Assembly (NCBI RefSeq): GCF_034259325.1
Contig: NZ_JAXIVS010000002.1
Coordinates: forward strand, 186,001-250,000
Length of the DNA stretch: 64,000 nt
Direction: 5' to 3'
DNA from: Hyalangium ruber
GTDB taxonomy: Bacteria; Myxococcota; Myxococcia; Myxococcales; Myxococcaceae
In this document: one piece after another, positions 50,372 through 58,010 of the stretch
Layout: each line of letters begins with the position of its first letter
How positions within the stretch are numbered: position 1 is the stretch's first letter
Position numbers and translations under genes: made by a program
The notes under the pieces: generated by a model
The model's database searches: none
Told to the model about the DNA's origin: nothing
Seen by the model: only the letters and a program-made list of their open reading frames with translations

Positions 50372-52462
50372 TCACGGCACGGTGAACTCGCGGGAGATGC
50401 CGGTATAAGGATGCGCCTTGCCGTCCCACCCGGACTTCCACTGGCCGCCGTGCAGCAGGCGGTAGGTGCCCGCGGGCGTGTTCTCGGGGAGGGTCCACTC
50501 CCCCGTGACGTGTGAGCACCCCAGCAGGGGCAGGCAGCTCTCACGCTTCCAGCGGTACTTCGTCTCCCAGTCCCAGTCGTACGCCACATCCTTCCACCCG
50601 AGGCCCTCGCGCCGCTGGGCCCGCAGGAAGCTGCCCTGGGTGCGCAGGTCGTTCTTCGGGTGGCCGCTCCAGAAGGTGACGCTCACCGTCTCGCCGCGCT
50701 GGTAGGAGGCGCGCGCGTCCTTGCCGTGGACGACGTCTCCGAAGGAGGTCCAGATGGGCTTGTCGTCGAACACCACCCCGGGCTGCAGGCCGATGACGTC
50801 CTTGCGCAGGTCCCTCGGCGTAGGCCCCGGCGCCACGGGCGTGTTGGCCCGGAGCGCCTCGGCCAGCCGGGCGAACTCCTGCTGCAGCGCCGCCAGCGTC
50901 CACGGACCGAAGTGGGTGGAGGCGCCCTCATAGTCCTGCTTCGCGTACTCCTCGCGCGTGGTGACATAGCCCGAGTAGGCGTTGGACAGGCCGGCGATGA
51001 CGACCTCGGTGATGCCGGCGGGCGCCAGCCGCTCGCGCACCGTCTCACGCAGGCGGCGCCCGGACATGGTGGTCAGCTCGAAGGGCACGGCCACCAGCGC
51101 CAGGTTGCCCACGGTGACGAGCTGCAGGGGCAGCACCTCGGGGCTCCACGGGTAGGGCTTCATCGTCCCCATCTGCAGCACGATGGGCTTCTCCGCCTGG
51201 CACTCGGTGCTCGAGACGGCGCAGACGAAGCCACCGAACAAGTCCCGGGCGGTGGGGCAGGAGACGCCCTCGCGGCCAAAGCCCGGCCCATCCTCGGCGC
51301 CCGCGAGCATGGACACGCCAATGGCGGCCGGGCACGTGCCGCGCCGCTGCCCATCCGCGAAGCCCGGCTCCACCGACACCTCATCCATCTTCACGTACAG
51401 GTGCCGGTAGTCCACGCCGCCGGTGAGCGACGTGGTGGCGCTCGCATGAAGCTCGGAGGCTCGCGTGTACTGCTTGCGCGCGGAGAGCGCCGTGTCCTCG
51501 AAGTCGTTGGCGCCTCCGCCGTGGGTGCCGCCCAGGATGTTGGGCGTCACGTCTCCCTCGTTGCTCTGCGCGAAGGCAGCCACGAAGGTGGGCCCCTTCG
51601 GCGTGTACAGCGTGCCCATCGCGTCCTCGAAGAGGGCGGAGGCATAGCCCTTGTTGTCGCCGCTGATGAGGTGGTTGTCGTTGCCCATGGACGTGGCGTG
51701 TACGGCGAACCAGTTGATGAGGCCGATCTCCCGCCCGTCGCTCTGGGTGAAGCGCACCAGCGTCATGCGCTTGTCGGTGTCGTGGGGGTAGCGCGCGCGC
51801 TCCTCCGCCGGGTTGCGCTGGTAGGCCTCCGGGGAGCGGTTGATGCTGGTGTCCAGCAGCTCCCCGGCCGCCATGCGCAGGGAGCCCTCGCCCAGGTTCT
51901 CATGGGCGCGGACGATGGACTGGACGATGCCCTCGACGATGACCTCGAAGTTCTGGGGGATGAAGCCGAAGGTCGTCAAATCATAGAGGGCATAGTGCGA
52001 GTAGCCGCCCGGGCCCGAGTGCGTGTGCGTGGCGCTCAGCAGCACGTTGGCGTCCGTATAGAGGTTGCCGTAGCGCGAGCGCAGCCGCTCCACCACCTGC
52101 TGCTTCACCGCCTGGAAGAGCTGCCCCAGGTCCGCGCTCACGAAGACGACGCGCTTCTCGTTGCACGGCGAGTGGATGACGAAGGCCCGCGAGCGCAGGC
52201 GCAGGTGGATGCCTTGCGTCTGTTGATCCACCATCGCGTAGCCCATCATCCCCACCTCGGCGGCCGGCCCGGTGATGTCATAGAGGCCGCTGCCGATGAG
52301 GAAGCGCTGGTTGCCCGCGCACGCGCCCCCCAGGCCCGGACCGCCTGGCTCTACCGGGCCGGGATCCGGCGTGGGCTTCGAGCCGGACCACGGCCAACAC
52401 CCCGTCGCCAGTACGAGCGCCAGCGCGAGCACCGGGGTGAGACGAGGACAGGCACGGCGCAT
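50372..52462 (-). CDS. Neutral/alkaline ceramidase-like lipoprotein
   Basis: 696-aa lipoprotein (lipobox LATGC). The N-terminal catalytic domain carries the zinc motif SATHTHSGPGG and YDITGPAAEVGMMGY of neutral ceramidases. Where the family usually shows GDVSPN with the nucleophile Ser, this protein has GDVTPN (Thr306). The C-terminal part forms an Ig-like domain (about 570-696). Neutral ceramidases cleave ceramide to sphingosine and fatty acid; myxobacteria contain sphingolipids, so it may act on its own or prey lipids. GGAGGAG precedes ATG 52462. Confidence 0.87.
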   Translation of the reverse strand: MRRACPRLTPVLALALVLATGCWPWSGSKPTPDPGPVEPGGPGLGGACAGNQRFLIGSGLYDITGPAAEVGMMGYAMVDQQTQGIHLRLRSRAFVIHSPCNEKRVVFVSADLGQLFQAVKQQVVERLRSRYGNLYTDANVLLSATHTHSGPGGYSHYALYDLTTFGFIPQNFEVIVEGIVQSIVRAHENLGEGSLRMAAGELLDTSINRSPEAYQRNPAEERARYPHDTDKRMTLVRFTQSDGREIGLINWFAVHATSMGNDNHLISGDNKGYASALFEDAMGTLYTPKGPTFVAAFAQSNEGDVTPNILGGTHGGGANDFEDTALSARKQYTRASELHASATTSLTGGVDYRHLYVKMDEVSVEPGFADGQRRGTCPAAIGVSMLAGAEDGPGFGREGVSCPTARDLFGGFVCAVSSTECQAEKPIVLQMGTMKPYPWSPEVLPLQLVTVGNLALVAVPFELTTMSGRRLRETVRERLAPAGITEVVIAGLSNAYSGYVTTREEYAKQDYEGASTHFGPWTLAALQQEFARLAEALRANTPVAPGPTPRDLRKDVIGLQPGVVFDDKPIWTSFGDVVHGKDARASYQRGETVSVTFWSGHPKNDLRTQGSFLRAQRREGLGWKDVAYDWDWETKYRWKRESCLPLLGCSHVTGEWTLPENTPAGTYRLLHGGQWKSGWDGKAHPYTGISREFTVP

Positions 52463-52540
52463 GGCTCCTCCAGCGGGTACGAATGGGGACGAGGCGGAGG
52501 ATTATCCCCTCCCCAGGTGACTCCGGGCGAGTTCCCGGCC

Positions 52541-55093
52541 TCAGCCCGCCGACGGAGCCGTCCGTCCGAGAGAGAGCACTTCGAGCATCAGCCGGTACAC
52601 GTCGCCCTTGTCGAACGGCTTGTCCAGCACCCGGTACTTGCCGGAGGCAATGAACTCCCGCGAGCGCGGGGTGAAGCCTCCACCCGTCATGAAGATGAAG
52701 CGCTGGGCCAGTTCCGGCTGTCGGGCGATGATCTCCTCGAAGACGTCCATCCCCGTGCGCTCGGGCATCATCAGGTCACAGAAGATGAGGTCATAGCCCT
52801 GCTCGCTCCCCAGCAGCTTCAGGGCCTGCACCCCGCCGTGGGCGATCTCCACCCGGTGTCCCTCCAGCATCCGGCCCAGCGCGGCGGCCACCGAGGGCTC
52901 GTCATCGATGATGAGCACCCGCTTGCCGGCGCCGCTCGACACGGGGACGCACTCCGCACTCCCGGACTCGGCCTCCTCCTCCGCGGGCGGCAGCACCACC
53001 CGGAACGTGGTGCCCTTACCCAGCGTGGACTCCACCGAGATGTCGCCGCCGTGCGCGCGCACCAGCGCATGGCAGATGGGCAGCCCCAGCCCCGTGCCCA
53101 CCCCGTGCGGCTTGGTGGTGAAGAAGGGCTCGAAGATGCGGCCCAGGTGCTCGGGGCGGATGCCGGAGCCGCTGTCTCGTACCTCCACCACCGCCCACCC
53201 GCGCGCATCCTCGCGGGTGACGATGCGAATCTCGTTGCCGTCCACCTTGCCCTCGGGGATGGCGTGCGCGGCGTTGATGACGAGGTTGAGGAAGACCTGG
53301 AAGAGCTTGCCGTCGTTGCCGACGATGTACGGCAGCGTGCCGTAGTCCTTCACCAGCCGCGCCCGGTGGCGCACCTCGTTGTTGGCCATCTGCGCCACCG
53401 AGTCGAGCACCTGGTGCAGGTCCACCGGCTCGCGCCGCTCCTCGTCCACCCGCGAGAAGGCCTTGAGCTGGCGGACGATCTGCCGCACCCGCTCGGAGCC
53501 CTCGCGCGCATCTCCCAGCACCTCGCGCCACTCGGCCACGCGCTCGGCATCCGCGGGCCCGGCCCGCATCTCCCCGTGGACGAACTCCAGGTTGGCGATG
53601 ACGTAGGAGAGCGGGTTGTTCAGCTCGTGCGCGATACCGGCCGCCTGCGTGCCCATGGAGACCATGCGGTCGCTGAGCATCAACTGCGCCTGCATCTGCT
53701 TGCGCTCGGTGAAGTCGCGCGCGAAGGTGAGCATCACCGGCCGCCCCTCGAAGGTGACGCCCAGGGTGACGAGGTCCGCCACCACCTCCTGCCCGTCCTG
53801 CCGCAGCAGCGTCATTTCCTGAGCGCGCGCGGCCAGCTCCTCGCGGGCCTCGGTCAGGTGCCGCAGCATCGCCGAGTGGTCCTCGCCCCGCACCACGGCG
53901 AGCACCGGCTGGCGCACCAGGGAGTCGGGCCCCTCGTGGCCCAGGTAGCGCACCATGGCTGGGTTGACGTAGAGCACCTGCTCGTCCGCGTGCATCAGCA
54001 CCGGATCCGGAAAGCCCTCGATGAGCAGGTGCAGGCCGGCCTCGGTGCTGCGCAGCGTGGCCTCGGTGCGCGCCCGCAGCGCGTCCGTGGTGCGCTGCTC
54101 CAGCGACAGCGACAGCGCTCCGGCCGCGCCCACCAGCAGGTCCACCGTGCCCTGCTCCCAGACCCGCGACTCCACGCAGTTGTCGAAGCCCAGGAAGCCG
54201 AACACCTCTCCGTGGACCTTCAGCGGCAGCAGCAGCACGGCGCGCGTCTGCTGTGCCTCCAGATGCTCGCGCAGCGGCGAGGGACACTCGGCGGCCAGGA
54301 ACTGCACGGGCTGGCCCACGCTCAGCGCCAGCGCATGGTCCGAGCGCAGCAGCTCCTCCAGCGGCAGCTCCTTCTGCTCCGCGCGGTGCAGGAGCGAGGA
54401 GATGCCGACGGCGCACCACTCGGCCCGGCGCGTGACGAGCAGGTGCCCTCGCTCCTCGCGGCGGGCCTCCAGGACATAGACGCGGCCGGCGCCCGCGGCG
54501 CGGCTCAGCGGCTCGAGGAGGTTCTGGTAGGGCTCATCCTCCGGCTCGTGCGCCAGCAGCCGGCGCTGGACCTCCACCACGGCGGCCAGGCCGCGCTCGC
54601 GGGTGATGACGGCCTCCAGCGCCCGGCGGCGCTCGGTGATGTCCGTCATGATGCCCAGCACCTCTCCCGGCGAGGCGGGCGAGGCCTGGGCGAACAGCTC
54701 CACCCAGCAGGTGCCGGCGCGGCTCAGCACGCGCACCTCGTGCCGGAAGCTGTCCTGGGTGCGCGTCGTCAGCGTCCGCAGCAGCATGGAGATCTGCTCG
54801 CGATCCACCGGGTGCAGGGCCTCCACCAGCGGGGTGCCGAGCACCGCCGCCGTCTTCAGCCCCGTCAGCTCGTTCCAGGAGGCACCCAGCAGGGTGAAGC
54901 GGCCGAGCGGATCCAACTGGAAGACCACCGTGCGCAGGTGCCGCGCCAGCATGCGGTAGCGCAGCGCGTCCGCCTCGATGTCCGAGGTGCCCCGCACGTC
55001 GGCGAGCATCCGAGGCCGCTCGCGGTACGACGGCGCCGCCTCACCCGCCAGGGATTCGGACCGCCTCAATCCCGAGCCCCACTCATCTGCCAA
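52541..55093 (-). CDS. PAS-GAF-PAS hybrid histidine kinase
   Basis: 850-aa soluble hybrid kinase. From TTG 55093: PAS (about 35-150, ending MTDITERRR), GAF (about 165-330, VLLLPLKVHGEVFGFLGFD), PAS (about 345-460, ending FARDFTERK), H box GIAHELNNPL (His489), ATPase boxes NLVINAAHAIPEG, DSGSGIRPEHLG and FFTTKPHGVGTGLGLPIC, then a receiver (VLIIDDEPSVAAALG, acceptor Asp773 in FCDLMMPE, Lys in LDKPFDKGD). All phosphorelay residues are intact. AAGGAG lies 8 bases from the TTG; an ATG at 55240 would add residues that overlap the divergent leader. Confidence 0.9.
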   Translation of the reverse strand: MADEWGSGLRRSESLAGEAAPSYRERPRMLADVRGTSDIEADALRYRMLARHLRTVVFQLDPLGRFTLLGASWNELTGLKTAAVLGTPLVEALHPVDREQISMLLRTLTTRTQDSFRHEVRVLSRAGTCWVELFAQASPASPGEVLGIMTDITERRRALEAVITRERGLAAVVEVQRRLLAHEPEDEPYQNLLEPLSRAAGAGRVYVLEARREERGHLLVTRRAEWCAVGISSLLHRAEQKELPLEELLRSDHALALSVGQPVQFLAAECPSPLREHLEAQQTRAVLLLPLKVHGEVFGFLGFDNCVESRVWEQGTVDLLVGAAGALSLSLEQRTTDALRARTEATLRSTEAGLHLLIEGFPDPVLMHADEQVLYVNPAMVRYLGHEGPDSLVRQPVLAVVRGEDHSAMLRHLTEAREELAARAQEMTLLRQDGQEVVADLVTLGVTFEGRPVMLTFARDFTERKQMQAQLMLSDRMVSMGTQAAGIAHELNNPLSYVIANLEFVHGEMRAGPADAERVAEWREVLGDAREGSERVRQIVRQLKAFSRVDEERREPVDLHQVLDSVAQMANNEVRHRARLVKDYGTLPYIVGNDGKLFQVFLNLVINAAHAIPEGKVDGNEIRIVTREDARGWAVVEVRDSGSGIRPEHLGRIFEPFFTTKPHGVGTGLGLPICHALVRAHGGDISVESTLGKGTTFRVVLPPAEEEAESGSAECVPVSSGAGKRVLIIDDEPSVAAALGRMLEGHRVEIAHGGVQALKLLGSEQGYDLIFCDLMMPERTGMDVFEEIIARQPELAQRFIFMTGGGFTPRSREFIASGKYRVLDKPFDKGDVYRLMLEVLSLGRTAPSAG

Positions 55094-55358
55094 GACGGAC
55101 TCTCCTTGCTTCTCTCGCGCTTCAAGGGCGAACACAGCCAGGAGCAGGTCTGGCCGCCGTTGGGGTCCTGCTTGCCTCTGCCCCCCTCCCAGCGGCCTGC
55201 CGCACAGGCTGATCAGGGGGTGGTTCTGAAGAAAAGTCAACGGAGCCTGGAATCACTCCTTGCCCAGCAAACAAGAGACCTTTGCTCCCTCCATTTGCCC
55301 ACTGTCCTCCAGGGAAGGTCCCGGCGACAGGCGTGAGGAAGGCTTCTTTCTGGCGCGT

Positions 55359-55488
55359 TGACGAGGTGCGTCATCTCCTTACCTCGTGAAGCGCCCGGTA
55401 CTGAACGCTTCGAGCGGGTGAGACTCCCAGTATCGGACACCTGGCTCGCCCTTGGGGACAGGAAACCCACCCAAGGCCTGTGGGTGGG
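55359..55488. promoter_or_regulatory. Inverted repeats between divergent kinase genes
   Basis: In the 437-base space between the two kinase genes (55094-55530), ACGAGGT (55361-55367) pairs with ACCTCGT (55381-55387), nested with TGACG/CGTCA (55359-55373). CCCACCC (55466-55472) pairs with GGGTGGG (55482-55488), 43 bases ahead of ATG 55531. These are operator or leader-hairpin candidates. The remainder shows no gene. Confidence 0.35.
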
Positions 55489-55530
55489 AGGGGGCGTCAC
55501 TACCGTCCACTATTCATCGAGAGGACCCCC

Positions 55531-56802
55531 ATGAAGACAGCCCCCCTGCCTCCGGACGAAGGCGCGCGCCTGGAAGCCCTGGCGGCCCATGCCGTCCTCG
55601 ACACGCCGCCCGAAGAGGCCTTCGACGCCCTGACGCGGCTGGCCTCGCGGCTGTGCGGAGTCCCCATCGCACTGGTGTCGCTGCTGGACCACACCCGGCA
55701 GTGGTTCAAGTCCCGGGTGGGCATCGAGGCGACGGAGACATCCCGAGACCTGGCCTTCTGCGCGCACGCCATCCTCCAGGACGGGCTGTTCGTGGTACCC
55801 GACGCCACCCGGGATGAGCGCTTCCACGATAACCCGCTCGTGTCGGGTGCGCCGCATGTGCGCTTCTACGCGGGCACGCCGCTCAAGAGCCTGAGCGGGC
55901 ACAACCTGGGCACGCTGTGTGTCATCGACCATGTGCCGCGCGAGCTGACGGCCGAGCAGGCCGAGGCGCTGGACACCCTGGGCCGGCAGGTGGAGAGCCA
56001 GCTCCAGTTGCGGCTGCGGGTGCGCGAGCTGGAGCGAAGAGAGGCCGAGAGCCGCTCGCAGCGCGACGCCCTGGCGCGGCTCAAGCGCCAGAAGGACGGG
56101 CTGCTGCAGCTGGTGGTGAAGGATCTGCAGACGCCGCTGAGCGCCATCCACTCGCACGCGGCGCTGGTGCAGAGCCGCACCCAGCTCCCCGAGGATGTGC
56201 GGGGGGCGGCGCGCGACATCCGCGAGGGGACGGAGAGCGTGCAGCGGCTGGTGGCCAACCTGCTGGAGGCGAGCCAGGAGGACGCGCCGCTGGTGACGCG
56301 GATGGCGGAGTTCGACGTCACCGCGCTGCTGGCGGAGGTGGCGCGGGACTTCGGCGTTCGCATCCACGGCAGCCACCGCCAGTTCACCCACGGCATGCGG
56401 GTGACGGAGCGCCTCATCACCGCGGACCGGGAGCTGCTGCGGCGCGCGCTGGACAACCTGCTGGACAACTCGTACCGCTTCACCCAGCTGGGCAGCGGCA
56501 AGGTGGCGATGGAGGCCAGCCAGCCGGAGCCGGGCCTGCTGGAGCTGCGGGTGCGCGACGAGGGCCCGGGCATTCCTTCGGCCTCGCGCTCCTATGTCTT
56601 CGAGAGCCAGCTGCCCGACGGGGTGCCCACCGCCGCCCGCGCCCGGGCCAGCAACAGCCTGGGGCTGGCCTTCTGCCGGCGCGTGGTGGAGGCCCACGGC
56701 GGGTGGATCTGGGTGGAGGACAATCCCCCCAAGGGCACGCTGTTCTGCTTCCGCATCCCCATCCGGCCCGCCGTGGTTGCCGTGAGCCAACCCCTTGGGT
56801 AG
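55531..56802 (+). CDS. GAF-domain kinase lacking the phospho-His
   Basis: 423-aa protein. The GAF domain (about 10-160) shows LCGVPIALVSLLDHTRQWFK, FCAHAILQDGLFVVPDA and FYAGTPLKSLSGHNLGTLCV, the common redox or bilin-type GAF. The dimerisation helix should carry His in an H-E-L-x-T-P-L motif; here it reads VVKDLQTPLSAIHS with Lys197. ATPase: DNLLDNSYRFT (N), DEGPGIPSASRS (G1), and a weak G2 (SNSLGLAFC instead of GxGLGL). Likely a signalling pseudokinase or an allosteric partner of the adjacent hybrid kinase. ATG 55531 has GAGAGGA before it. Confidence 0.87.
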   Translation: MKTAPLPPDEGARLEALAAHAVLDTPPEEAFDALTRLASRLCGVPIALVSLLDHTRQWFKSRVGIEATETSRDLAFCAHAILQDGLFVVPDATRDERFHDNPLVSGAPHVRFYAGTPLKSLSGHNLGTLCVIDHVPRELTAEQAEALDTLGRQVESQLQLRLRVRELERREAESRSQRDALARLKRQKDGLLQLVVKDLQTPLSAIHSHAALVQSRTQLPEDVRGAARDIREGTESVQRLVANLLEASQEDAPLVTRMAEFDVTALLAEVARDFGVRIHGSHRQFTHGMRVTERLITADRELLRRALDNLLDNSYRFTQLGSGKVAMEASQPEPGLLELRVRDEGPGIPSASRSYVFESQLPDGVPTAARARASNSLGLAFCRRVVEAHGGWIWVEDNPPKGTLFCFRIPIRPAVVAVSQPLG

Positions 56803-56846
56803 GATGTGCTCCGGGAGACCCCTCCCGTGATGTGACCTACCGAGGT

Positions 56847-56878
56847 GTGCGACCGCACTACTCATGAGGTGGTCGCGC
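56847..56878 (+). terminator. Hairpin after the GAF kinase gene
   Basis: GTGCGACC (56847-56854) pairs with GGTCGCGC (56871-56878) with one G-U pair and a 16-base loop, 45 bases past the stop. Only ATTGCAT follows, so it is a moderate terminator candidate. It may overlap the next promoter's -35 box. Confidence 0.35.
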
Positions 56879-56879
56879 A

Positions 56880-56937
56880 TTGCATGAAGCCAGGGAAAAC
56901 CGTATAAGCCACCTTGTACGAGTTAGTCGGGTTTTCC
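56880..56937 (+). promoter_or_regulatory. Sigma70-like promoter with inverted repeat, ahead of lipoprotein pair
   Basis: TTGCAT (56880-56885), 17 bases, TATAAG (56903-56908) is a good housekeeping promoter. GGAAAACC (56894-56901) lies in its spacer, and its partner GGTTTTCC (56930-56937) follows 28 bases later. A dimeric regulator bound there would loop or block the promoter. The A/T content is much higher than the surroundings. It drives the gene starting at 56948. Confidence 0.6.
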
Positions 56938-56947
56938 TGAGGTTTCC

Positions 56948-57577
56948 ATGTGGCTCCTTCGAGGGCTTTCACTGCTGTGCTGGGGGGTGCTGGGGTGTGC
57001 CGGCGGCCCTCAGCCCACAGGCGACACCGAGACCTACGGCGTGAGAGACGGCCGGGTCTGGGTGCGTGGGCCCTGGGAGGCCGTCCAACCGTCCCGCGAC
57101 GCGGACGACGTCATTGATCAGCTCTGCCCGGCCATCATGCGCCTGCCCCGCGCGAAGGAGGAGGACCATGGCCGGGAGTACTGCGGCGTCATCTACTCGC
57201 TGGGTGACGGCACCTATTACGCCAGCCACCCTTCCCCCCTGAGCGACACCCGGATGGGAGTCGTCTCCCCCCGAAAGAACTGCTACGTGCCGCGCATCGT
57301 CGAAGACGCGCGCGGACAGAGCATCCCCCTCGGCGACTATCACAGCCATCCCTGGTCGCCTTCGAAGATGAGCCTGGAAGACCGGTTCAGCGCGAATCAG
57401 GTCTATTCCATCCGCCTCCAGTTCGACAACGCATGCCTCGTTCAGAAGCTCGTTCCCTATCTGAACGAGGAGCGCCCGGGCGAGCTGTACGAGCGCAGGG
57501 GGAAGCAGTGGAAGCTCATCGGCTTCATCAAGCTCGAACACAAGGCCACCGGAGTGATCACCCGTGCCGACGATTGA
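56948..57577 (+). CDS. JAMM/DUF4329-like lipoprotein
   Basis: 209-aa protein with lipobox VLGCA near the N-terminus. The core matches a JAMM (MPN) metal site: Glu77 in GREYCGVIY, then HSHPWSPSKMSLED giving H-x-H-x10-D (His132, His134, Asp145), which is the DUF4329-type deamidase/isopeptidase pattern. Such domains also end polymorphic toxins. GC content is lower than neighbours and the gene has its own promoter, so it may be acquired. Its end overlaps the next gene by 14 bases. Function: perhaps an envelope peptidase or a lipid-anchored effector; unproven. Confidence 0.72.
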   Translation: MWLLRGLSLLCWGVLGCAGGPQPTGDTETYGVRDGRVWVRGPWEAVQPSRDADDVIDQLCPAIMRLPRAKEEDHGREYCGVIYSLGDGTYYASHPSPLSDTRMGVVSPRKNCYVPRIVEDARGQSIPLGDYHSHPWSPSKMSLEDRFSANQVYSIRLQFDNACLVQKLVPYLNEERPGELYERRGKQWKLIGFIKLEHKATGVITRADD

Positions 57578-58004
57578 CTCGCTGAAGCGTCCGCTGCTGT
57601 TGGCGCTCTGCGCCCTGCTCCCCGCCTGCGCGCTCTTCCAGCGCCCTCCGCGTCCGGTGCGTGCCTCGCCGCAAGAGGCCGCGGGCGTCGAGTTCCCGAT
57701 CGATGTTCCCAACGACTCGAGCCTGCACCTGACCGGGATCCAGCTCGCCGCCATCCAGCTGGCCATGGAGGACTTCCTGCCCTGGGACATCAAACCGCAT
57801 AAAGGGGCGACGCCACGCGAGGAATGCCTTTACAGACGCGACTCGTACGACGTGTTCGTCACGTCCCACTCCGAGAGCCTGGTCTATGTCGACTTCGCCG
57901 CACGTCCGGGCGCCTGCGAGATGGGACTCGGCCCCGTGCTGGACATGGGTGCCGTCTACGCCATCGATGTGAAGAACTGGCGCATCCTCGCCGTGCAGCA
58001 CTGA
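57564..58004 (+). CDS. Small lipoprotein paired with the JAMM-like lipoprotein
   Basis: 146-aa protein from GTG 57564 with lipobox LLPAC. The mature part has two Cys (EECLY and GACEMGL) that could pair, and a beta-rich C-terminus (SYDVFVTSHSESLVYVDFAA, VKNWRILAV). No family known. It overlaps the JAMM-like gene by 14 bases and is transcribed with it; a helper or immunity-like role is possible. It stops 6 bases before the convergent HDAC-like gene. Confidence 0.7.
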   Translation: MPTIDSLKRPLLLALCALLPACALFQRPPRPVRASPQEAAGVEFPIDVPNDSSLHLTGIQLAAIQLAMEDFLPWDIKPHKGATPREECLYRRDSYDVFVTSHSESLVYVDFAARPGACEMGLGPVLDMGAVYAIDVKNWRILAVQH

Positions 58005-58010
58005 CGCCGC

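Noticed and set aside
50660-55336. Very long plus-strand open frame opposite the ceramidase and hybrid kinase
   Set aside because: It mirrors two genes with clear catalytic motifs on the minus strand; its translation is Arg/His/Leu/Gln-rich and lacks domains, a shadow of high GC.
56948-58004. SitA/SitI toxin cassette
   Set aside because: The lipoprotein pairing is suggestive, but size and sequence do not match known SitA proteins; kept only as a looser toxin-type idea.
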